64,000 nucleotides of DNA, from positions 1 to 64,000 of the forward strand of contig JANSXS010000014.1 of the NCBI GenBank assembly GCA_024742835.1, in the 5' to 3' direction. Numbering within the stretch: the stretch's first letter is position 1; each line of letters opens with the position of its first letter. Made by a program: the position numbers and the translations under genes. The notes under the pieces were generated by a model. That model searched no databases. It had not been told where the DNA came from and saw only the letters and a program-made list of their open reading frames with translations. Shown piece after piece: positions 1-10,033 of this stretch. This DNA comes from Paracoccaceae bacterium. Its GTDB lineage: Bacteria; Pseudomonadota; Alphaproteobacteria; Rhodobacterales; Rhodobacteraceae.

Positions 1-23
1 AACTTGAGGCATCAATTGAAGGC

Positions 24-59
24 GAAACGCGTGCAACGCTGATCTGTTGCGTGCGTTTC
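24..59. terminator. hairpin at left edge, possible terminator of an upstream gene
   Basis: A 14-base arm (24-37) pairs with 46-59 apart from two mismatches, with an 8-base loop. No clear T-run follows, so it may only be an mRNA 3' stabiliser. Whatever it terminates lies outside the window. Confidence 0.3.
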
Positions 60-66
60 CCGAAAA

Positions 67-99
67 GCTGTGATTCAGGTTTTTCGCGAAACGCTTTAG
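67..99 (+). repeat. dispersed repeat family R3, copy A
   Basis: This stretch of about 32 bases reads GCTGTG, then TTCAGG, then a TTTCGCGAAA palindrome, then CGCTTTAG. It aligns with 48866-48897 and 61240-61271. The palindromic core differs between copies but keeps its symmetry in copies A and B. Function is unknown. Confidence 0.5.
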
Positions 100-111
100 G
101 CCGAGCGCGGT

Positions 112-137
112 TTTTGGATATTTTTGGCAAGATGAAG
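112..137 (+). repeat. partial copy of repeat R1 tail
   Basis: The segment around GGATATTTTTGGCAAGATGAAG matches the conserved tail of the R1 repeats at 16642-16716 and 39073-39148 (GAGGTATTTTTGGCCAGATGAA) with a few substitutions. The two R1 hairpins are absent, so this is a solo or decayed tail upstream of the amidase gene. Confidence 0.45.
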
Positions 138-203
138 GTTGGAGGTGGTGCTTGCCTCTGAGCCCTCCGGCTGCAAGATTGCCCGGAAAGCGGGAGAGCG
201 GCG

Positions 204-1622
204 ATGGATGATAGTCTGGCCATGGATGCGGCCGATCTGGCGGCGATGCTGGCACGGCGCGAGATTTCTGCCGAAGAGCTGATGCAGGCGACGCTGGCGC
301 GGATCGAGGCGGTCAATGGAGAGGTCAACGCGCTGGTGTCGCTGCGTGACACTGGCGTGCTGCTGGCAGAGGCGCGCGCGATGGATAACGGCCCCGCGCA
401 GGGCCCGCTGCACGGCTTGCCGCTGGCGGTGAAGGATCTGTTCGATGTGGCCGGTTTGCCGACGGTGAACGGATCGCCGCTCTTCGGTCAGGAACCGGCA
501 CGGGAAGACAGCCCCCATGTGGCGCGCGCGCGCGCGGCGGGGGCGATTGTCGTCGGTAAATCCAACACGCCGGAATTCTGTATCGGCAGCCACACCTACA
601 ACCCGGTGTTCGGGGCCACGCAAAATCCCCATGCGCCGGGCCTGTCCTGTGGTGGATCCTCGGGCGGGGCGGCGGTGGCGCTGGCCACGGGCATGGTGCC
701 GCTGGCCGATGGCAGCGACATGATGGGCAGCCTGCGCAACCCGGCGGGCTGGAACAATGTCTATGGTTTGCGCCCCACATGGGGGCGGGTGCCGGGCGCG
801 CGCACGGGCGACCTCTACATGCATCCGATTTCGTCCAATGGCCCGATGGGGCGCAGCCCGCGCGACATCGCGCTGCAACTGGATGTGATGTGCGGCCCCG
901 CGCCGTATCAGCCTTTTGGCCGCGACGATGCGCCGGTAGGTATGCCGGACCCTGCCGCGCCGGGGCGGTGCATCGCCTGGCTTGGCGACTGGGACGGCGC
1001 CTGGCCGATGGAGGCCGGGATCGGTGATCTGTGTCTTGCGGCGCTGGATGTGTTGGCCGATCAGGGCAGCCATATCGAGGCACCGGGCGCGCCGTTTTCG
1101 CGAGAGGCGCTTTGGCAAAGCTGGACCACGCTGCGCAGCCTCGGCCTTGCCGCCAATCTGGGTGCGCTTTACGACGCGCCCGACAGCCGCGATGCGCTGA
1201 AACCCGAAGCGATCTGGGAGATCGAGAAGGGCCGTGCGCTGACCGGGCCCGAGATCATCGCGGCAAGCGCGCTGCGCTCTGACTGGTTGCGCCGCGCGCT
1301 GGAGCTGTTCGAGACGTATGACGCGCTGGCGCTGCCCACAGCGCAGGTCTGGCCGTTCCCGGTAGATCAGACCTGGCCGCGCGACGTGGCGGGGCAGGGG
1401 ATGGACACCTATCACCGCTGGATGGAGGTGGTGATCCCGGCGTCTCTGGCGGGCCTGCCCGCGCTGGCCATGCCCGCGGGGTTCAACGACGCGGGCCTGC
1501 CCATGGGCGTGCAGCTGATCGGGCGACCGGGCGGCGAGGCCGGGTTGCTGGCGCTGGCGGAGGCCTATCACCGCGCCACCCGCTGGCCGCAGACGCGCCC
1601 GCCAGAGCTGTTGACAGCATAG
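204..1622 (+). CDS. amidase signature family hydrolase
   Basis: A 472-residue cytoplasmic amidase-signature enzyme that hydrolyses a carboxylic amide to acid and ammonia; the substrate cannot be told from sequence. The Ser-cisSer-Lys triad is visible: Lys77 in LAVKD, the cis-Ser in the GGSSGG loop at 150-155 and the nucleophile Ser176 in [13 protein letters not shown]. The nucleophile loop departs from the usual GTDGGGSIR, with two Met in place of Gly. There are no GatB or GatC genes nearby, so a role as the Glu-tRNA amidotransferase subunit is unlikely. The start is the ATG after a GGAGAGCGGCG stretch; an in-frame ATG seven codons on is possible. Confidence 0.85.
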   Translation: MDDSLAMDAADLAAMLARREISAEELMQATLARIEAVNGEVNALVSLRDTGVLLAEARAMDNGPAQGPLHGLPLAVKDLFDVAGLPTVNGSPLFGQEPAREDSPHVARARAAGAIVVGKSNTPEFCIGSHTYNPVFGATQNPHAPGLSCGGSSGGAAVALATGMVPLADGSDMMGSLRNPAGWNNVYGLRPTWGRVPGARTGDLYMHPISSNGPMGRSPRDIALQLDVMCGPAPYQPFGRDDAPVGMPDPAAPGRCIAWLGDWDGAWPMEAGIGDLCLAALDVLADQGSHIEAPGAPFSREALWQSWTTLRSLGLAANLGALYDAPDSRDALKPEAIWEIEKGRALTGPEIIAASALRSDWLRRALELFETYDALALPTAQVWPFPVDQTWPRDVAGQGMDTYHRWMEVVIPASLAGLPALAMPAGFNDAGLPMGVQLIGRPGGEAGLLALAEAYHRATRWPQTRPPELLTA

Positions 1623-1714
1623 CACCGCGCGGCCCCGGCCAAGGGCGGGGCGCGGATTTATCCTTTGCGGGCTACGCCGCGCTGGATATCGTGACCGGCA
1701 GGGAGGAACGTGGG

Positions 1715-2521
1715 ATGCATCAGGACAGACCGCTTGGCGTGCCGCCAATGGGACAGGTGACGCCGAAGATGCTGGGCCGGGCCTTGCGGCAGGGCTGGCG
1801 CGACATGTGGCGCGCGCCGGGTTACGCGCTGGTGTTTTCCGGGGTCTATGTGGTGATCGGCTGGTTCATGATCTGGATCACATGGATCACCGGGCATACC
1901 TATTGGCTGGTCTTTGCCGCTGTCGGCTTTCCCCTGATCGGGCCGTTCGCCGCCGTGGGCTTTTACGAGGTGAGCCGCCGGCTGGAACAGGGGCGCGCGC
2001 TTGTTCCGGTAGAGGTGTTCGGCGTGGTCGCGCATCAGCGCAAGCGCCAATTGCCGTCGATCTGTGCGGTGATCGTGGTGATGTTCCTGTTCTGGTTCTT
2101 TCTTGCGCATATGATTTTCGCGCTGTTCCTTGGCTTTTCGACAATGACCAACGTGTCAAGCAGCTATGAGATCTACCTGACGACCCAGGGTCTGACGATG
2201 CTGGCGGTGGGTACCGGCGTGGGCGCGGGCTTTGCGCTGTTGCTCTATATGATCACCGTGGTGTCGCTGCCGCTGCTGATGGACCGCGAGATTGATTTCG
2301 TCACGGCGATGATCACCTCTTTCCAGACGGTGACGGATGCGCCGGGGCCGATGCTGATCTGGGGGGTGATCGTGGCGGGGCTGACATTCGTGGCGATGCT
2401 GCCCGCGTTTCTGGGGCTGTTCATCGTTTTGCCGCTTCTGGGCCATGCGACATGGCATCTTTACCGCCAGATCGTGGCGGCGGGCGAGGCGGCACCGGAC
2501 GTGGCGGGCGCGCGCGCCTGA
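1715..2521 (+). CDS. DUF2189 domain membrane protein
   Basis: A 268-residue integral inner-membrane protein of the DUF2189 family, function unknown. Hydrophobic segments are clear at roughly 35-55, 60-80, 115-140, 165-195 and 215-245, separated by short polar loops (for example [11 protein letters not shown] and MDREIDF). I start it at the ATG preceded by GGAGG about 10 bases upstream, not at the GTG 24 bases earlier that would include this ribosome site in the coding part. It converges with mazG, with the two stop codons directly adjacent and no terminator room between them. Confidence 0.75.
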   Translation: MHQDRPLGVPPMGQVTPKMLGRALRQGWRDMWRAPGYALVFSGVYVVIGWFMIWITWITGHTYWLVFAAVGFPLIGPFAAVGFYEVSRRLEQGRALVPVEVFGVVAHQRKRQLPSICAVIVVMFLFWFFLAHMIFALFLGFSTMTNVSSSYEIYLTTQGLTMLAVGTGVGAGFALLLYMITVVSLPLLMDREIDFVTAMITSFQTVTDAPGPMLIWGVIVAGLTFVAMLPAFLGLFIVLPLLGHATWHLYRQIVAAGEAAPDVAGARA

Positions 2522-3346
2522 TCAGGCCGGCCCATCACGCTCTTCGGCCTTGGCGCGGTCCCACAGCGCGTCCATCTCTGCCAGCGTGCTGTGCTCGGGG
2601 CGGCGGCCCGTTTCTGACAACAACGCCTCGATCCGCGAAAACCGGCGCACGAACTTGGCATTGGCCCGGCGCAGGGCCTGCTCGGGATCGACCTTGAGAT
2701 GCCGGGCAAGATTGGCCATGACGAATAGCAGATCGCCCATTTCTTCCTCTATCTTGTCTTGCGGCAGGTCGGCGGCTGCCTCTGTCAGCTCGGCGGCCTC
2801 TTCGACGATCTTGTCCAGAACCTGCGCCGTCTCGGGCCAGTCGAACCCCACCCGCGCAGCGCGTTTTTGCAGTTTCATCGCGCGCAAAAGCGCGGGCAGC
2901 CCCACCGCCACGCCGTCAAGCACGCCGGTCTGTGCCTTGGCCGCGCGCTCTGCGGCCTTGACCGTCTCCCAGTCGCGGGTCTGTTGCGCGACCGACTTGT
3001 CACGGCTGTCATCGCCAAAGACATGCGGATGCCGGGCCACCATCTTGTCGGCGATGGTGTTGGCCACGTCGTCGAAATCGAACAGCCCGCGATCCTCGGC
3101 GATTTGCGCGTGAAAGACCGACTGGAACAGCAGATCGCCCAATTCGCCCTGCAACTCGCTCCAATCCGCGCGCTCGATCGCGTCGGCGACCTCGTAGGCC
3201 TCTTCGATGGTATAAGGGGCGATGCTGGCAAAATCCTGCTCGATATCCCACGGACAGCCCGTATCGGGGTCGCGCAGGCGGCGCATGATCGCGCGCAGGC
3301 GGGGCATTCCGCCTTTCGGGTCGTGGATAAGCGCATCGTCGGGCAT
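2522..3346 (-). CDS. mazG: nucleoside triphosphate pyrophosphohydrolase MazG
   Basis: A 274-residue MazG with two tandem MazG domains. It hydrolyses NTPs to NMP and pyrophosphate in the cytoplasm, a house-cleaning role. The metal-binding carboxylates show in the first repeat (EEAYEVAD near 48-55 and ELGDLLF near 68-74) and in the second (EEAAELTEA near 182-190 and EEMGDLLF near 201-208). The GCPWD motif sits near 30-34. I chose the ATG with AGGA upstream rather than an ATG ten codons earlier that has no ribosome site. Full family length. Confidence 0.93.
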   Translation of the reverse strand: MPDDALIHDPKGGMPRLRAIMRRLRDPDTGCPWDIEQDFASIAPYTIEEAYEVADAIERADWSELQGELGDLLFQSVFHAQIAEDRGLFDFDDVANTIADKMVARHPHVFGDDSRDKSVAQQTRDWETVKAAERAAKAQTGVLDGVAVGLPALLRAMKLQKRAARVGFDWPETAQVLDKIVEEAAELTEAAADLPQDKIEEEMGDLLFVMANLARHLKVDPEQALRRANAKFVRRFSRIEALLSETGRRPEHSTLAEMDALWDRAKAEERDGPA

Positions 3347-3618
3347 GGTGGTGGCGTCCTTTTCACAGCGTGTCATCTTTGCCGAAGGTCACTGGCAAAA
3401 GGCCACAGGCGGGCGGATAAAGTGCCCGGCATGGCCTTTCGCGAAAATCCTGGCTCGAAGTTTTCCGCAAAACTCTGTAGTGTTGGGCGGACCCTGCCCA
3501 AGCAGTGCGACGGTGTCCAGCCCCTGACCGGGATCTGCCGCATCACCGCGCGCCATGGTCATCAGGGCACGGCAGGGCGGTATATGCGATCTTGGCAAGG
3601 GAAAAGGGGCGACAGGGC

Positions 3619-4026
3619 ATGAAATGGCTTGCGATAGTTTTCGGCGTCGGGGTGCTGGCCATCGTGGGGCTGGCACTGGCGATGCGGTTGGTGTCCTCGG
3701 ACCCAGCCCGGTGGCACAGCTTGCCCGAAGGGCTGTCACCCGGCGACGGTATGGCATATGCGGTACGCATGACCGAGGGCGGGCCGGAACGGTTCGCGGC
3801 GCTCGACAGGATCGCGCGCGCCCATGCAAGGACACAGCCTCTGGCGGGGGGCGTGGATGACGGGCTTGTGACCTATGTCACCCGCAGCGCCTTTTTCGGC
3901 TTTCCCGATTACACCACCATGAGCCTGCGCGACGGGCAGATCTTGCTCTATGCGCGGTCGCGCTTTGGCAAGTCGGATCTTGGCGTGAACGCGGCGCGGC
4001 TTGACGGCTGGCTGTCACAGCTTTGA
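3619..4026 (+). CDS. DUF1499 family protein
   Basis: A 135-residue protein with one N-terminal hydrophobic segment (about 4-22) and a DUF1499-type domain (LVTYVTRSAFFGFPDYTT, then ARSRFGKSDLGVNAARLDGW near the C-terminus). Function is not established for the family. It is probably an anchored periplasmic protein. The start is the ATG after GGGGCGACAGGGC; longer upstream reading has no membrane segment or ribosome site. It stands alone 100 bases before prfA on the same strand. Confidence 0.7.
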   Translation: MKWLAIVFGVGVLAIVGLALAMRLVSSDPARWHSLPEGLSPGDGMAYAVRMTEGGPERFAALDRIARAHARTQPLAGGVDDGLVTYVTRSAFFGFPDYTTMSLRDGQILLYARSRFGKSDLGVNAARLDGWLSQL

Positions 4027-4129
4027 CGACCGGGATCGCGCCTGATCTTGCGCCCTGCCGTGGTCTGCACAGGGCCGGACGCGGCCAGAGCCCTTGACCA
4101 AACGCAAGGAATACGACACGAGACAGGCC

Positions 4130-5179
4130 ATGGTGCCCATGGACAGACTGAACGAGATCGCGCAACGCTTCGAGTATATCGAGGCGCGCATGTCCGAGGG
4201 CGGTGGCGACATCGCCAAACTGGGCCGTGAATATTCCGAACTGCGCCCAGTGGTGGCCGAAATCCGCGCCTACCGGCAACTTCTGGAGGATATCGAGGGC
4301 GCGCGCGCCCTGCTGGAGGATTCGGAAATGGCCGAAATGGCCGCCGAGGAGTTGCAGGCGCTCGACACCCGCCGCCCCGAGATGGAAGAGCGGCTGCGGC
4401 TGGCGCTTTTGCCCCGCGACGAGGCCGATCAGCGCCCCGCCATCATCGAGATCCGCCCCGGCACGGGCGGCGAGGAGGCGGCGCTTTTCGCGGGCGACCT
4501 GTTGCGCATGTATCAACGCTACGCAGAGGCGCGCGGCTGGACGGTGGATATCGTGGCGCTTGCCGAAACCGAACTGGGCGGCATCAAGGAAGTGATCGCG
4601 ACCGTCAGGGGCGAAGGCGTGTTCGCGCGGCTCAAATACGAATCCGGCGTCCACCGGGTACAGCGCGTGCCGGAAACCGAAAGCGGTGGGCGCATCCACA
4701 CCTCTGCGGCCACCGTCGCGGTCCTGCCAGAGGCCGAGGACGTGGATATCCATATAGACGCGGGCGATCTGCGCATCGACACGATGCGCGCCTCTGGCGC
4801 GGGCGGGCAGCATGTGAACACCACCGATTCGGCGGTGCGCATCACCCACATACCCACCGGCCTTGTCGTCACCAGTTCCGAGAAATCCCAGCACCGCAAC
4901 CGCGAGATCGCGATGCAGGTGCTCAAGACCCGGCTATATGACGCGGAACGGCAAAAGGCGCATGACGCCCGGTCTGCCACCCGCGCGGCACAGGTTGGCA
5001 CGGGCGATCGCTCTGAACGCATCCGCACCTATAACTTCCCGCAAGGCCGGTTGACCGATCACCGCATCAACCTCACGCTCTACAAGCTGGATCAGGTCAT
5101 GCAGGGCGATCTGGACGAGGTGATCGACGCGCTGACAGCCGATGCGCAGGCCGCGATGCTCGCGGAGATGGAGGGGTGA
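4130..5179 (+). CDS. prfA: peptide chain release factor 1
   Basis: A class I release factor of 349 residues that reads UAA and UAG stop codons and triggers peptidyl-tRNA hydrolysis on the ribosome. The codon-recognition motif PxT is PET at 181-183 (RF2 would have SPF) and the catalytic GGQ is at 225-227. The usual RF1 N-terminus MVPMDRL fits the ATG at this position; a second ATG three codons on is possible. Its stop overlaps the GTG start of prmC by four bases, coupling the factor to the methyltransferase that modifies the GGQ glutamine. Confidence 0.97.
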   Translation: MVPMDRLNEIAQRFEYIEARMSEGGGDIAKLGREYSELRPVVAEIRAYRQLLEDIEGARALLEDSEMAEMAAEELQALDTRRPEMEERLRLALLPRDEADQRPAIIEIRPGTGGEEAALFAGDLLRMYQRYAEARGWTVDIVALAETELGGIKEVIATVRGEGVFARLKYESGVHRVQRVPETESGGRIHTSAATVAVLPEAEDVDIHIDAGDLRIDTMRASGAGGQHVNTTDSAVRITHIPTGLVVTSSEKSQHRNREIAMQVLKTRLYDAERQKAHDARSATRAAQVGTGDRSERIRTYNFPQGRLTDHRINLTLYKLDQVMQGDLDEVIDALTADAQAAMLAEMEG

Positions 5180-6012
5180 GCGCCACGCTTGGCGCGCTGC
5201 TGGCACAGGCCACCGCGCGCCTGAAAACCGCCGGTGTGGACGACCCCGCCCGCGATGCGCGCGCATTGGTGGCGATGGCTGCGGGGATCGCCCCGGACAG
5301 GCTGAGCCTTGCCTTGCAGGATATGGCCGGCGCGCAGGTTGCGGGGCATCTGGCCACTTTGGTCGAGTTGCGCGCGGCGCGCCGCCCGATGGCCCAGATC
5401 CTTGGCCGCCGGGCCTTTTACCGGCACGAATTCCGCGTCACCGCCGATGTGCTGGACCCGCGCCCGGATACCGAAACGCTGGTCGAGGCGGCGCTGACCG
5501 CGCCTTTCGCGCATGTGCTGGATCTGGGCACCGGGTCGGGCTGTATCCTGCTGTCGCTTCTGGCGGCGCGGCCCATGGCCTCGGGGGTGGGCACCGATCT
5601 GTCGCCCGCTGCCCTGGACGTGGCCCATGACAACGCCGCAAGGCTGGGGCTGACAGAACGGTGTTTGCTGGTCCATGGCGATTGGTACAGCCCGGTCGAG
5701 GGCCGCTTCGATCTGATCGTCTCCAACCCGCCTTATATCGCCGCCGCCGAGATGCCGGGCCTTGCCCCGGATCTTTCGCACGAACCGCGCATGGCCCTGA
5801 CCGACGAGGGCGACGGGCTGTCGGCCTACCGCGTCATCGTACCGGGCGCGGGCGCGCATCTGCGCGCGGGCGGGCGTCTGATGGTGGAAACCGGCTGGCA
5901 ACAGGGCGCGGCCGTGGCGGAACTTTTCACCGATGCAGGCTTTGACACCGTAAAGCTCCTGCCCGATCTGGCGGGACGGGACCGTGTGGTGTGCGGTTCT
6001 TGGGGCGGATGA
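5176..6012 (+). CDS. prmC: release factor glutamine methyltransferase
   Basis: PrmC (HemK), 278 residues, methylates the glutamine of the GGQ motif of release factors using S-adenosylmethionine. An N-terminal helical domain is followed by a Rossmann methyltransferase fold with motif I DLGTGSG at 116-122 and the substrate-binding NPPY at 184-187. It starts at a GTG inside the prfA stop (GTGA), with GGAGGGG just before it, so it is translationally coupled to prfA. Confidence 0.95.
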   Translation: MSATLGALLAQATARLKTAGVDDPARDARALVAMAAGIAPDRLSLALQDMAGAQVAGHLATLVELRAARRPMAQILGRRAFYRHEFRVTADVLDPRPDTETLVEAALTAPFAHVLDLGTGSGCILLSLLAARPMASGVGTDLSPAALDVAHDNAARLGLTERCLLVHGDWYSPVEGRFDLIVSNPPYIAAAEMPGLAPDLSHEPRMALTDEGDGLSAYRVIVPGAGAHLRAGGRLMVETGWQQGAAVAELFTDAGFDTVKLLPDLAGRDRVVCGSWGG

Positions 6013-6247
6013 TTGCGCAACCGGGCCTGTTTCACACAGGCTAATCTGGCAGGAATTTCGCAAAAATCCGCGCTTTGTACTTGTGAAACGGCCCCTATCA
6101 TGTTTACTGACATGCAGTCACGGTGCCGGACGCCACTAGGGCAGTCCTTCGTGACAGCAAGCCAGCACATGAGATCCGGTTCATTTCGGCGCAAGGGGCG
6201 CCTCCCGGATCAAACGGCGATAACGCAATAGGGCTGACAATTCAGTT

Positions 6248-6853
6248 ATGAGATCATCGAAGTCACGTTCGCGGAACAAGACCAACCGCAACCGCTCCTC
6301 CAGCATGGGCAATGTCGTCAACCGTGTGTTCGACAGCTCTGGCCCCGAGGGCAAAGTGCGCGGTACGCCGCAACAGATCATCGACAAGTACAATCAGCTT
6401 GCCCGCGATGCGCAGCTGGCCGGTGACAGGGTTGCCACGGAAAACTTTCAACAACATGCCGAGCATTATCTGCGTCTGCTGAGCGAGGCTCAGAAAGAAC
6501 AGGATCAGAAACGCGAAGAGCAGGAACGCCAGAACCGCGAACGCCAGGCCGAACGCGACCGCGAGCGTGTGGACCGCCAGGAGCGGGATACAGCCACTGG
6601 CGCAGAGCCGCAGCCCCCGCAGGAAAGCAGCGGCAAAGGCGATCAGCCCGATGTGCTGGATAATGCCCCCGTCGACACCGATAGCGGCCTGGTGGAAACC
6701 CCGGAAAACAAGACCGAAGAAAAGCCCGCCGCCAAACCCCGGCGCGCGCGCAAACCGCGTAAGAAGCCGGAAAACGCCGGTTCGGATGCCGCCGAGAATG
6801 GTGACAGCGGCGATAACGGCGACCCCAAAGAGCGGTCCGCCGCGGCGGAATAA
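6248..6853 (+). CDS. DUF4167 domain protein
   Basis: A 201-residue protein characteristic of alphaproteobacteria. The N-terminal DUF4167 domain covers about 1-85 (basic start RSSKSRSRNKTNRNR, then GTPQQIIDKYNQLARDAQ and a helix ending at HAEHYLRLL). It is followed by a highly charged coiled-coil or disordered tail rich in Glu, Arg, Gln and Lys. A nucleic-acid or ribosome-related role is possible from the basic head, but that is inference. A strong terminator follows immediately. The 235 bases upstream hold no gene; a small hairpin (GCCTGT/ACAGGC, 6025-6041) follows prmC. Confidence 0.8.
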   Translation: MRSSKSRSRNKTNRNRSSSMGNVVNRVFDSSGPEGKVRGTPQQIIDKYNQLARDAQLAGDRVATENFQQHAEHYLRLLSEAQKEQDQKREEQERQNRERQAERDRERVDRQERDTATGAEPQPPQESSGKGDQPDVLDNAPVDTDSGLVETPENKTEEKPAAKPRRARKPRKKPENAGSDAAENGDSGDNGDPKERSAAAE

Positions 6854-6872
6854 CAAACGGCGACGATACGCG

Positions 6873-6908
6873 GGCCCGGAAAATTCCAATTTTCCGGGCC
6901 GTTTTCTT
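6873..6908 (+). terminator. strong intrinsic terminator after the DUF4167 gene
   Basis: A perfect 13-bp stem, GGCCCGGAAAATT with AATTTTCCGGGCC, has a 2-base loop (tightened in RNA) and is followed by GTTTTCTT. It separates two convergent genes. Its lower part is also the first hairpin of repeat R2. Confidence 0.85.
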
Positions 6909-6919
6909 ATCAGAAAACG
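6878..6919 (+). repeat. dispersed double-hairpin repeat R2, copy 1
   Basis: Two hairpins in series: GGAAAATT/AATTTTCC, a 4-base spacer, then CGTTTTCT/AGAAAACG. The same layout with the same 4-base spacer occurs at 57941-57984, where the first stem is GGAAATTT/AAATTTCC, a compensatory variant. It lies between convergent genes and can serve as a terminator. Confidence 0.6.
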
Positions 6920-6946
6920 GGGCCCCGCGCTCTGCGCAGCGGAACG

Positions 6947-7795
6947 CTACGGTTTACGGGCGTCCAATTCCTGCGCAAGCGCGCAGAACTGCTCCAGCCC
7001 GATCTGTTCAGCCCGGTCGGTGGGGGAAATCCCCGCCGCGGTCAGGCGCTCTTCGATATCCGGCCCCAGCCCTTTCAGCGCCGCGCGCAGCATCTTGCGC
7101 CGCTGGTTAAAGGCCCGCGCCACAACGCTTTGCAGCGTGGCGGGATCCGCCGGAAAACGTGGTTCAGGCAGCGCCCGCAGATGCACCACCGCGCTGGATA
7201 CCTTGGGTGGCGGCGTGAACGCGCCGGGCGGCAAATGCATCGCGATCCGCGCCTCGCATCGCCATTGCGCCAGCACCGCCAGCCGCCCATAGGCTTTTGA
7301 CCCCGGCTGCGCCACGATCCGTTCCGCGACCTCGCGCTGAAACATCAATGTCAGGCTGTCCCAGCAGGGCGGCCATGTTCCGGGGGTCAGCCACCGCACC
7401 AAAAGTTCGGTGCCCACATTATAGGGCAGGTTCGCCACGATCCTGATCGGCGGCGTCAGATGCGCCAGCGGGTCGACCTGCAACGCGTCGGCGTTCAGCA
7501 CGGTCAGCCGGTCGGGATAAGCCGCTTGCACCTCGGCCAGCGCGGGCAGGCAGCGCGGGTCTTTTTCCACCGCCAGCACCCGCCGCGCGCCCGTCGCCAG
7601 CAAGCCGCGCGTCAGCCCGCCGGGGCCGGGGCCGACCTCCAGCACATCGGCACCCGTCAGGTCGCCGGCGGCGCGCGCGATCTTGGCGGTCAGGTTCAGG
7701 TCGAGAAGGAAATTCTGCCCCAGCGATTTTTTCGCGGTCAGCCCGTGCGCCGCGATCACCTCGCGCAGGGGGGGCAGATTGTCGATGCCGCTCAC
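6947..7795 (-). CDS. rsmA: 16S rRNA dimethyladenosine transferase
   Basis: RsmA (KsgA), 282 residues, dimethylates A1518 and A1519 of 16S rRNA late in 30S assembly. The N-terminal KSLGQNFL at 23-30, the AdoMet loop [10 protein letters not shown] at 53-62 and the adenine-binding NLPY at 122-125 are all present, as is the conserved C-terminal RRKMLR stretch. It is the last gene of the lptF-lptG-lptD-surA-pdxA-rsmA operon and overlaps the pdxA stop by four bases. Confidence 0.96.
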   Translation of the reverse strand: MSGIDNLPPLREVIAAHGLTAKKSLGQNFLLDLNLTAKIARAAGDLTGADVLEVGPGPGGLTRGLLATGARRVLAVEKDPRCLPALAEVQAAYPDRLTVLNADALQVDPLAHLTPPIRIVANLPYNVGTELLVRWLTPGTWPPCWDSLTLMFQREVAERIVAQPGSKAYGRLAVLAQWRCEARIAMHLPPGAFTPPPKVSSAVVHLRALPEPRFPADPATLQSVVARAFNQRRKMLRAALKGLGPDIEERLTAAGISPTDRAEQIGLEQFCALAQELDARKP

Positions 7796-8772
7796 GCCCG
7801 CGCCATGCCCATCTTGGCGGCCAGTTTCAGCGCCTCGATCAACGAGGTCGGATTGGCCAGCCCCTTGCCCGCGATATCAAGTGCTGTGCCGTGATCGGGC
7901 GATGTCCGCACGAAAGGCAGGCCAAGCGTCAGGTTCACGCCCCGGTCGAAATCCAGCGTCTTGATGGGGATCAGCGCCTGGTCGTGATACATCGCAATCG
8001 CCGCGTCATAGCCACTGCGCGCGGCTGCGTGAAACATCGTGTCGGCGCTGTGCGGCCCGCTCAGATCCATGCCCTCGGCGCGCAGTTTTTCCAGCACGGG
8101 GCCAATGATCTCGATCTCTTCGCGCCCCATGCGCCCACCCTCGCCAGCATGGGGGTTCAGCCCGGCCACGGCCAGACGCGGCGCCGCGATGGCAAACTCC
8201 CGTGTCAGCGCCCGGTGCGTGATGCGGATCGTCTCCTCCAGCAGGTCGGGCGTCAATGCGCCGGGCACGTCCCTCAGCGGGATGTGGATCGTGGTGGGCA
8301 CCACCCGCAACTGTTTGGAGGCCAGCATCATCACCACCCGCCCCACGCCCGCGAGATGGGCCAGATATTCCGTATGGCCGGGATGGGCAAAACCCGCCCC
8401 GTCCTGAAGCGCCTTCTTGTGGATGGGCGCTGTGCAAAGCGCCGAGGCGTGCCCGTCCGCCACCAGTGCGACACCGCGCGCGATCACGTCGATCACGCCA
8501 TGGGCATGGGCGGGATTGGGCGTGCCCGGCGTCAGGTCGCCGGGAAAAGCGTGGTGCAGCACGGGCAGGGCGCGCGGCATGACATCCGGCGTGGCGTGCG
8601 GCTGGTCGATCACCTCCAGCGGGATATCGTCGCCCACATGGGCGCGCAGGTGATCCGCGTTACCGATCAGAAAGAAACACATGTTGTCTTTCAGCGCGGC
8701 CCAGGCACGCCCGGCGATTTCCGGCCCGATACCGGCAGGCTCTCCGCAAGTCAGCGCAACAGGACGGATCAT
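7792..8772 (-). CDS. pdxA: 4-hydroxythreonine-4-phosphate dehydrogenase
   Basis: PdxA, 326 residues, is an NAD-dependent, metal-dependent enzyme of pyridoxal phosphate synthesis. It oxidises and decarboxylates 4-phosphohydroxy-L-threonine. Signature stretches are [10 protein letters not shown] near 9-18, [11 protein letters not shown] at 203-213, [10 protein letters not shown] at 262-271 and SPDHGTA at 291-297. The His residues in HTEYLAH and YHDQ are the expected metal ligands. I start it at the ATG four bases after the surA stop; a longer form would run back through the end of surA. Confidence 0.96.
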   Translation of the reverse strand: MIRPVALTCGEPAGIGPEIAGRAWAALKDNMCFFLIGNADHLRAHVGDDIPLEVIDQPHATPDVMPRALPVLHHAFPGDLTPGTPNPAHAHGVIDVIARGVALVADGHASALCTAPIHKKALQDGAGFAHPGHTEYLAHLAGVGRVVMMLASKQLRVVPTTIHIPLRDVPGALTPDLLEETIRITHRALTREFAIAAPRLAVAGLNPHAGEGGRMGREEIEIIGPVLEKLRAEGMDLSGPHSADTMFHAAARSGYDAAIAMYHDQALIPIKTLDFDRGVNLTLGLPFVRTSPDHGTALDIAGKGLANPTSLIEALKLAAKMGMARA

Positions 8773-8776
8773 GCGA

Positions 8777-10033
8777 TCATCTGTCCAGCTCGATGATCCG
8801 TGCCTCCGCACGCAGCTGTTCCAGATAGCCATTGGCAAAACTGTCAAGCCGTCGGCTGCGAATGAAGTTCGTCAACTGCTCGGCAGAGGGGCCTTCACCC
8901 TCCAGCTTGGGTGCGCGCCCGCACAGCATCAGCAACACAAGCGTCTGCCCTTCGCTGCGCGTGACCGTGGTCGATATTTCACCGGGGTCCAGCTTGGACA
9001 GTTCCAGCGCGATATCCGTAGGGATCTCGGCGGGGGCCTTGCTGCCTCGGTCCAGAACCTCGGGGGGCTGGCCCTGCGCCACGCCGTACAGATCGTCACA
9101 GGTGTCAGTTGTCGCGGCAACCTGTGCCGCGCGTGACAGGGCCGCGTCGCTGCGCCCGCCCTCGATATAATAGGCGGCGTATTCGATGGCCTCGTATTCG
9201 CGGTCCGGTACCTCGGTTTCCTCGATATCGCGTAGCTGGAACAACGCGACCGCCCCTTCCAGTGGCAGCGGATCGCTCACTTCTCCGGGGGCCAGCGCAA
9301 GGACCACGCCGCGCAACGCCTCGGGCAGGTCGGTGATCGCCATCCAGTCCATGCGGCCGCCGCGCGCCGCGCTTTCCGAGGCGGAATGCTGCCGGGCGGC
9401 GGCGGAAAATTCCGCCTCTGTCTCATAGTCGCTGATCCGTGTGGCCCGCTGCATCACCGTTTCCATCTCGGGGGGCGGGGCGGGCATGATGATTTCCGAC
9501 AAAAGCACCCGCACACCCGTGGTTCCCGAAACGGCCAGCCGGGCGCGTTCCAGATCGTCTTCGCCGACCGACACCCGCGAGCCAAAGCGGGCGCGGCTGT
9601 ATTCGCGCCATGTCAGGCCCGCGCGTACAAAAGCGCGAAAGGTGGACGCATCCACGCCCGCGCCTTCCAGTTGCTGCACCATCTGCTCGGCGTTCATGTC
9701 GGCGCGCCCGGCGAATTCCTCCATCCCCTGCATGACCTGATCATCGGTCAGGGCAAAGCCGCTGGCCTGCGCCGCGTCGATCTTCAGCCGATCCTCGATA
9801 AGCTGTTCGCGGGCCAGCGCCATCGGATCGCCCGGTGCCCGGAAAACCTGTAAAAGCTGCGCCCTTTGCTGGATCTCGTAGCGCGTGATCGCAAGGTCGT
9901 TGACCTTTATCACCGGCGCGAAAAGATTTTGCGCATGGGCCGGTCCCGCCGGGGGCACCAGCGCCGCGACAAGCAGGGCAAGGGCGGAAAGGGCCGCGCG
10001 CAGCGGTTGGGGCATTTGCATCATTTTTCGCAT
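8777..10033 (-). CDS. surA: SurA-type periplasmic peptidyl-prolyl isomerase
   Basis: A 418-residue periplasmic chaperone. A signal peptide with hydrophobic core about 11-29 ends at AHA before Gln35. A SurA N-terminal domain follows (NDLAITRYEIQQRAQLL, then a helical chaperone region). A parvulin-like region lies near 170-270 (ARQHSASESAARGGRMDWM), and only one parvulin-type domain is evident. It lies directly downstream of lptD, an outer-membrane beta-barrel protein, as expected for a barrel chaperone. The start overlaps the lptD stop by a few bases; three clustered ATG codons at 10021, 10024 and 10033 make the exact one uncertain. Confidence 0.9.
   Translation of the reverse strand: MRKMMQMPQPLRAALSALALLVAALVPPAGPAHAQNLFAPVIKVNDLAITRYEIQQRAQLLQVFRAPGDPMALAREQLIEDRLKIDAAQASGFALTDDQVMQGMEEFAGRADMNAEQMVQQLEGAGVDASTFRAFVRAGLTWREYSRARFGSRVSVGEDDLERARLAVSGTTGVRVLLSEIIMPAPPPEMETVMQRATRISDYETEAEFSAAARQHSASESAARGGRMDWMAITDLPEALRGVVLALAPGEVSDPLPLEGAVALFQLRDIEETEVPDREYEAIEYAAYYIEGGRSDAALSRAAQVAATTDTCDDLYGVAQGQPPEVLDRGSKAPAEIPTDIALELSKLDPGEISTTVTRSEGQTLVLLMLCGRAPKLEGEGPSAEQLTNFIRSRRLDSFANGYLEQLRAEARIIELDR

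Noticed and set aside
96..1748. A 550-codon minus-strand frame over the amidase
   Set aside because: The translation is Arg/His/Gln-rich, typical of antisense GC-rich frames; the amidase frame has an intact catalytic triad.
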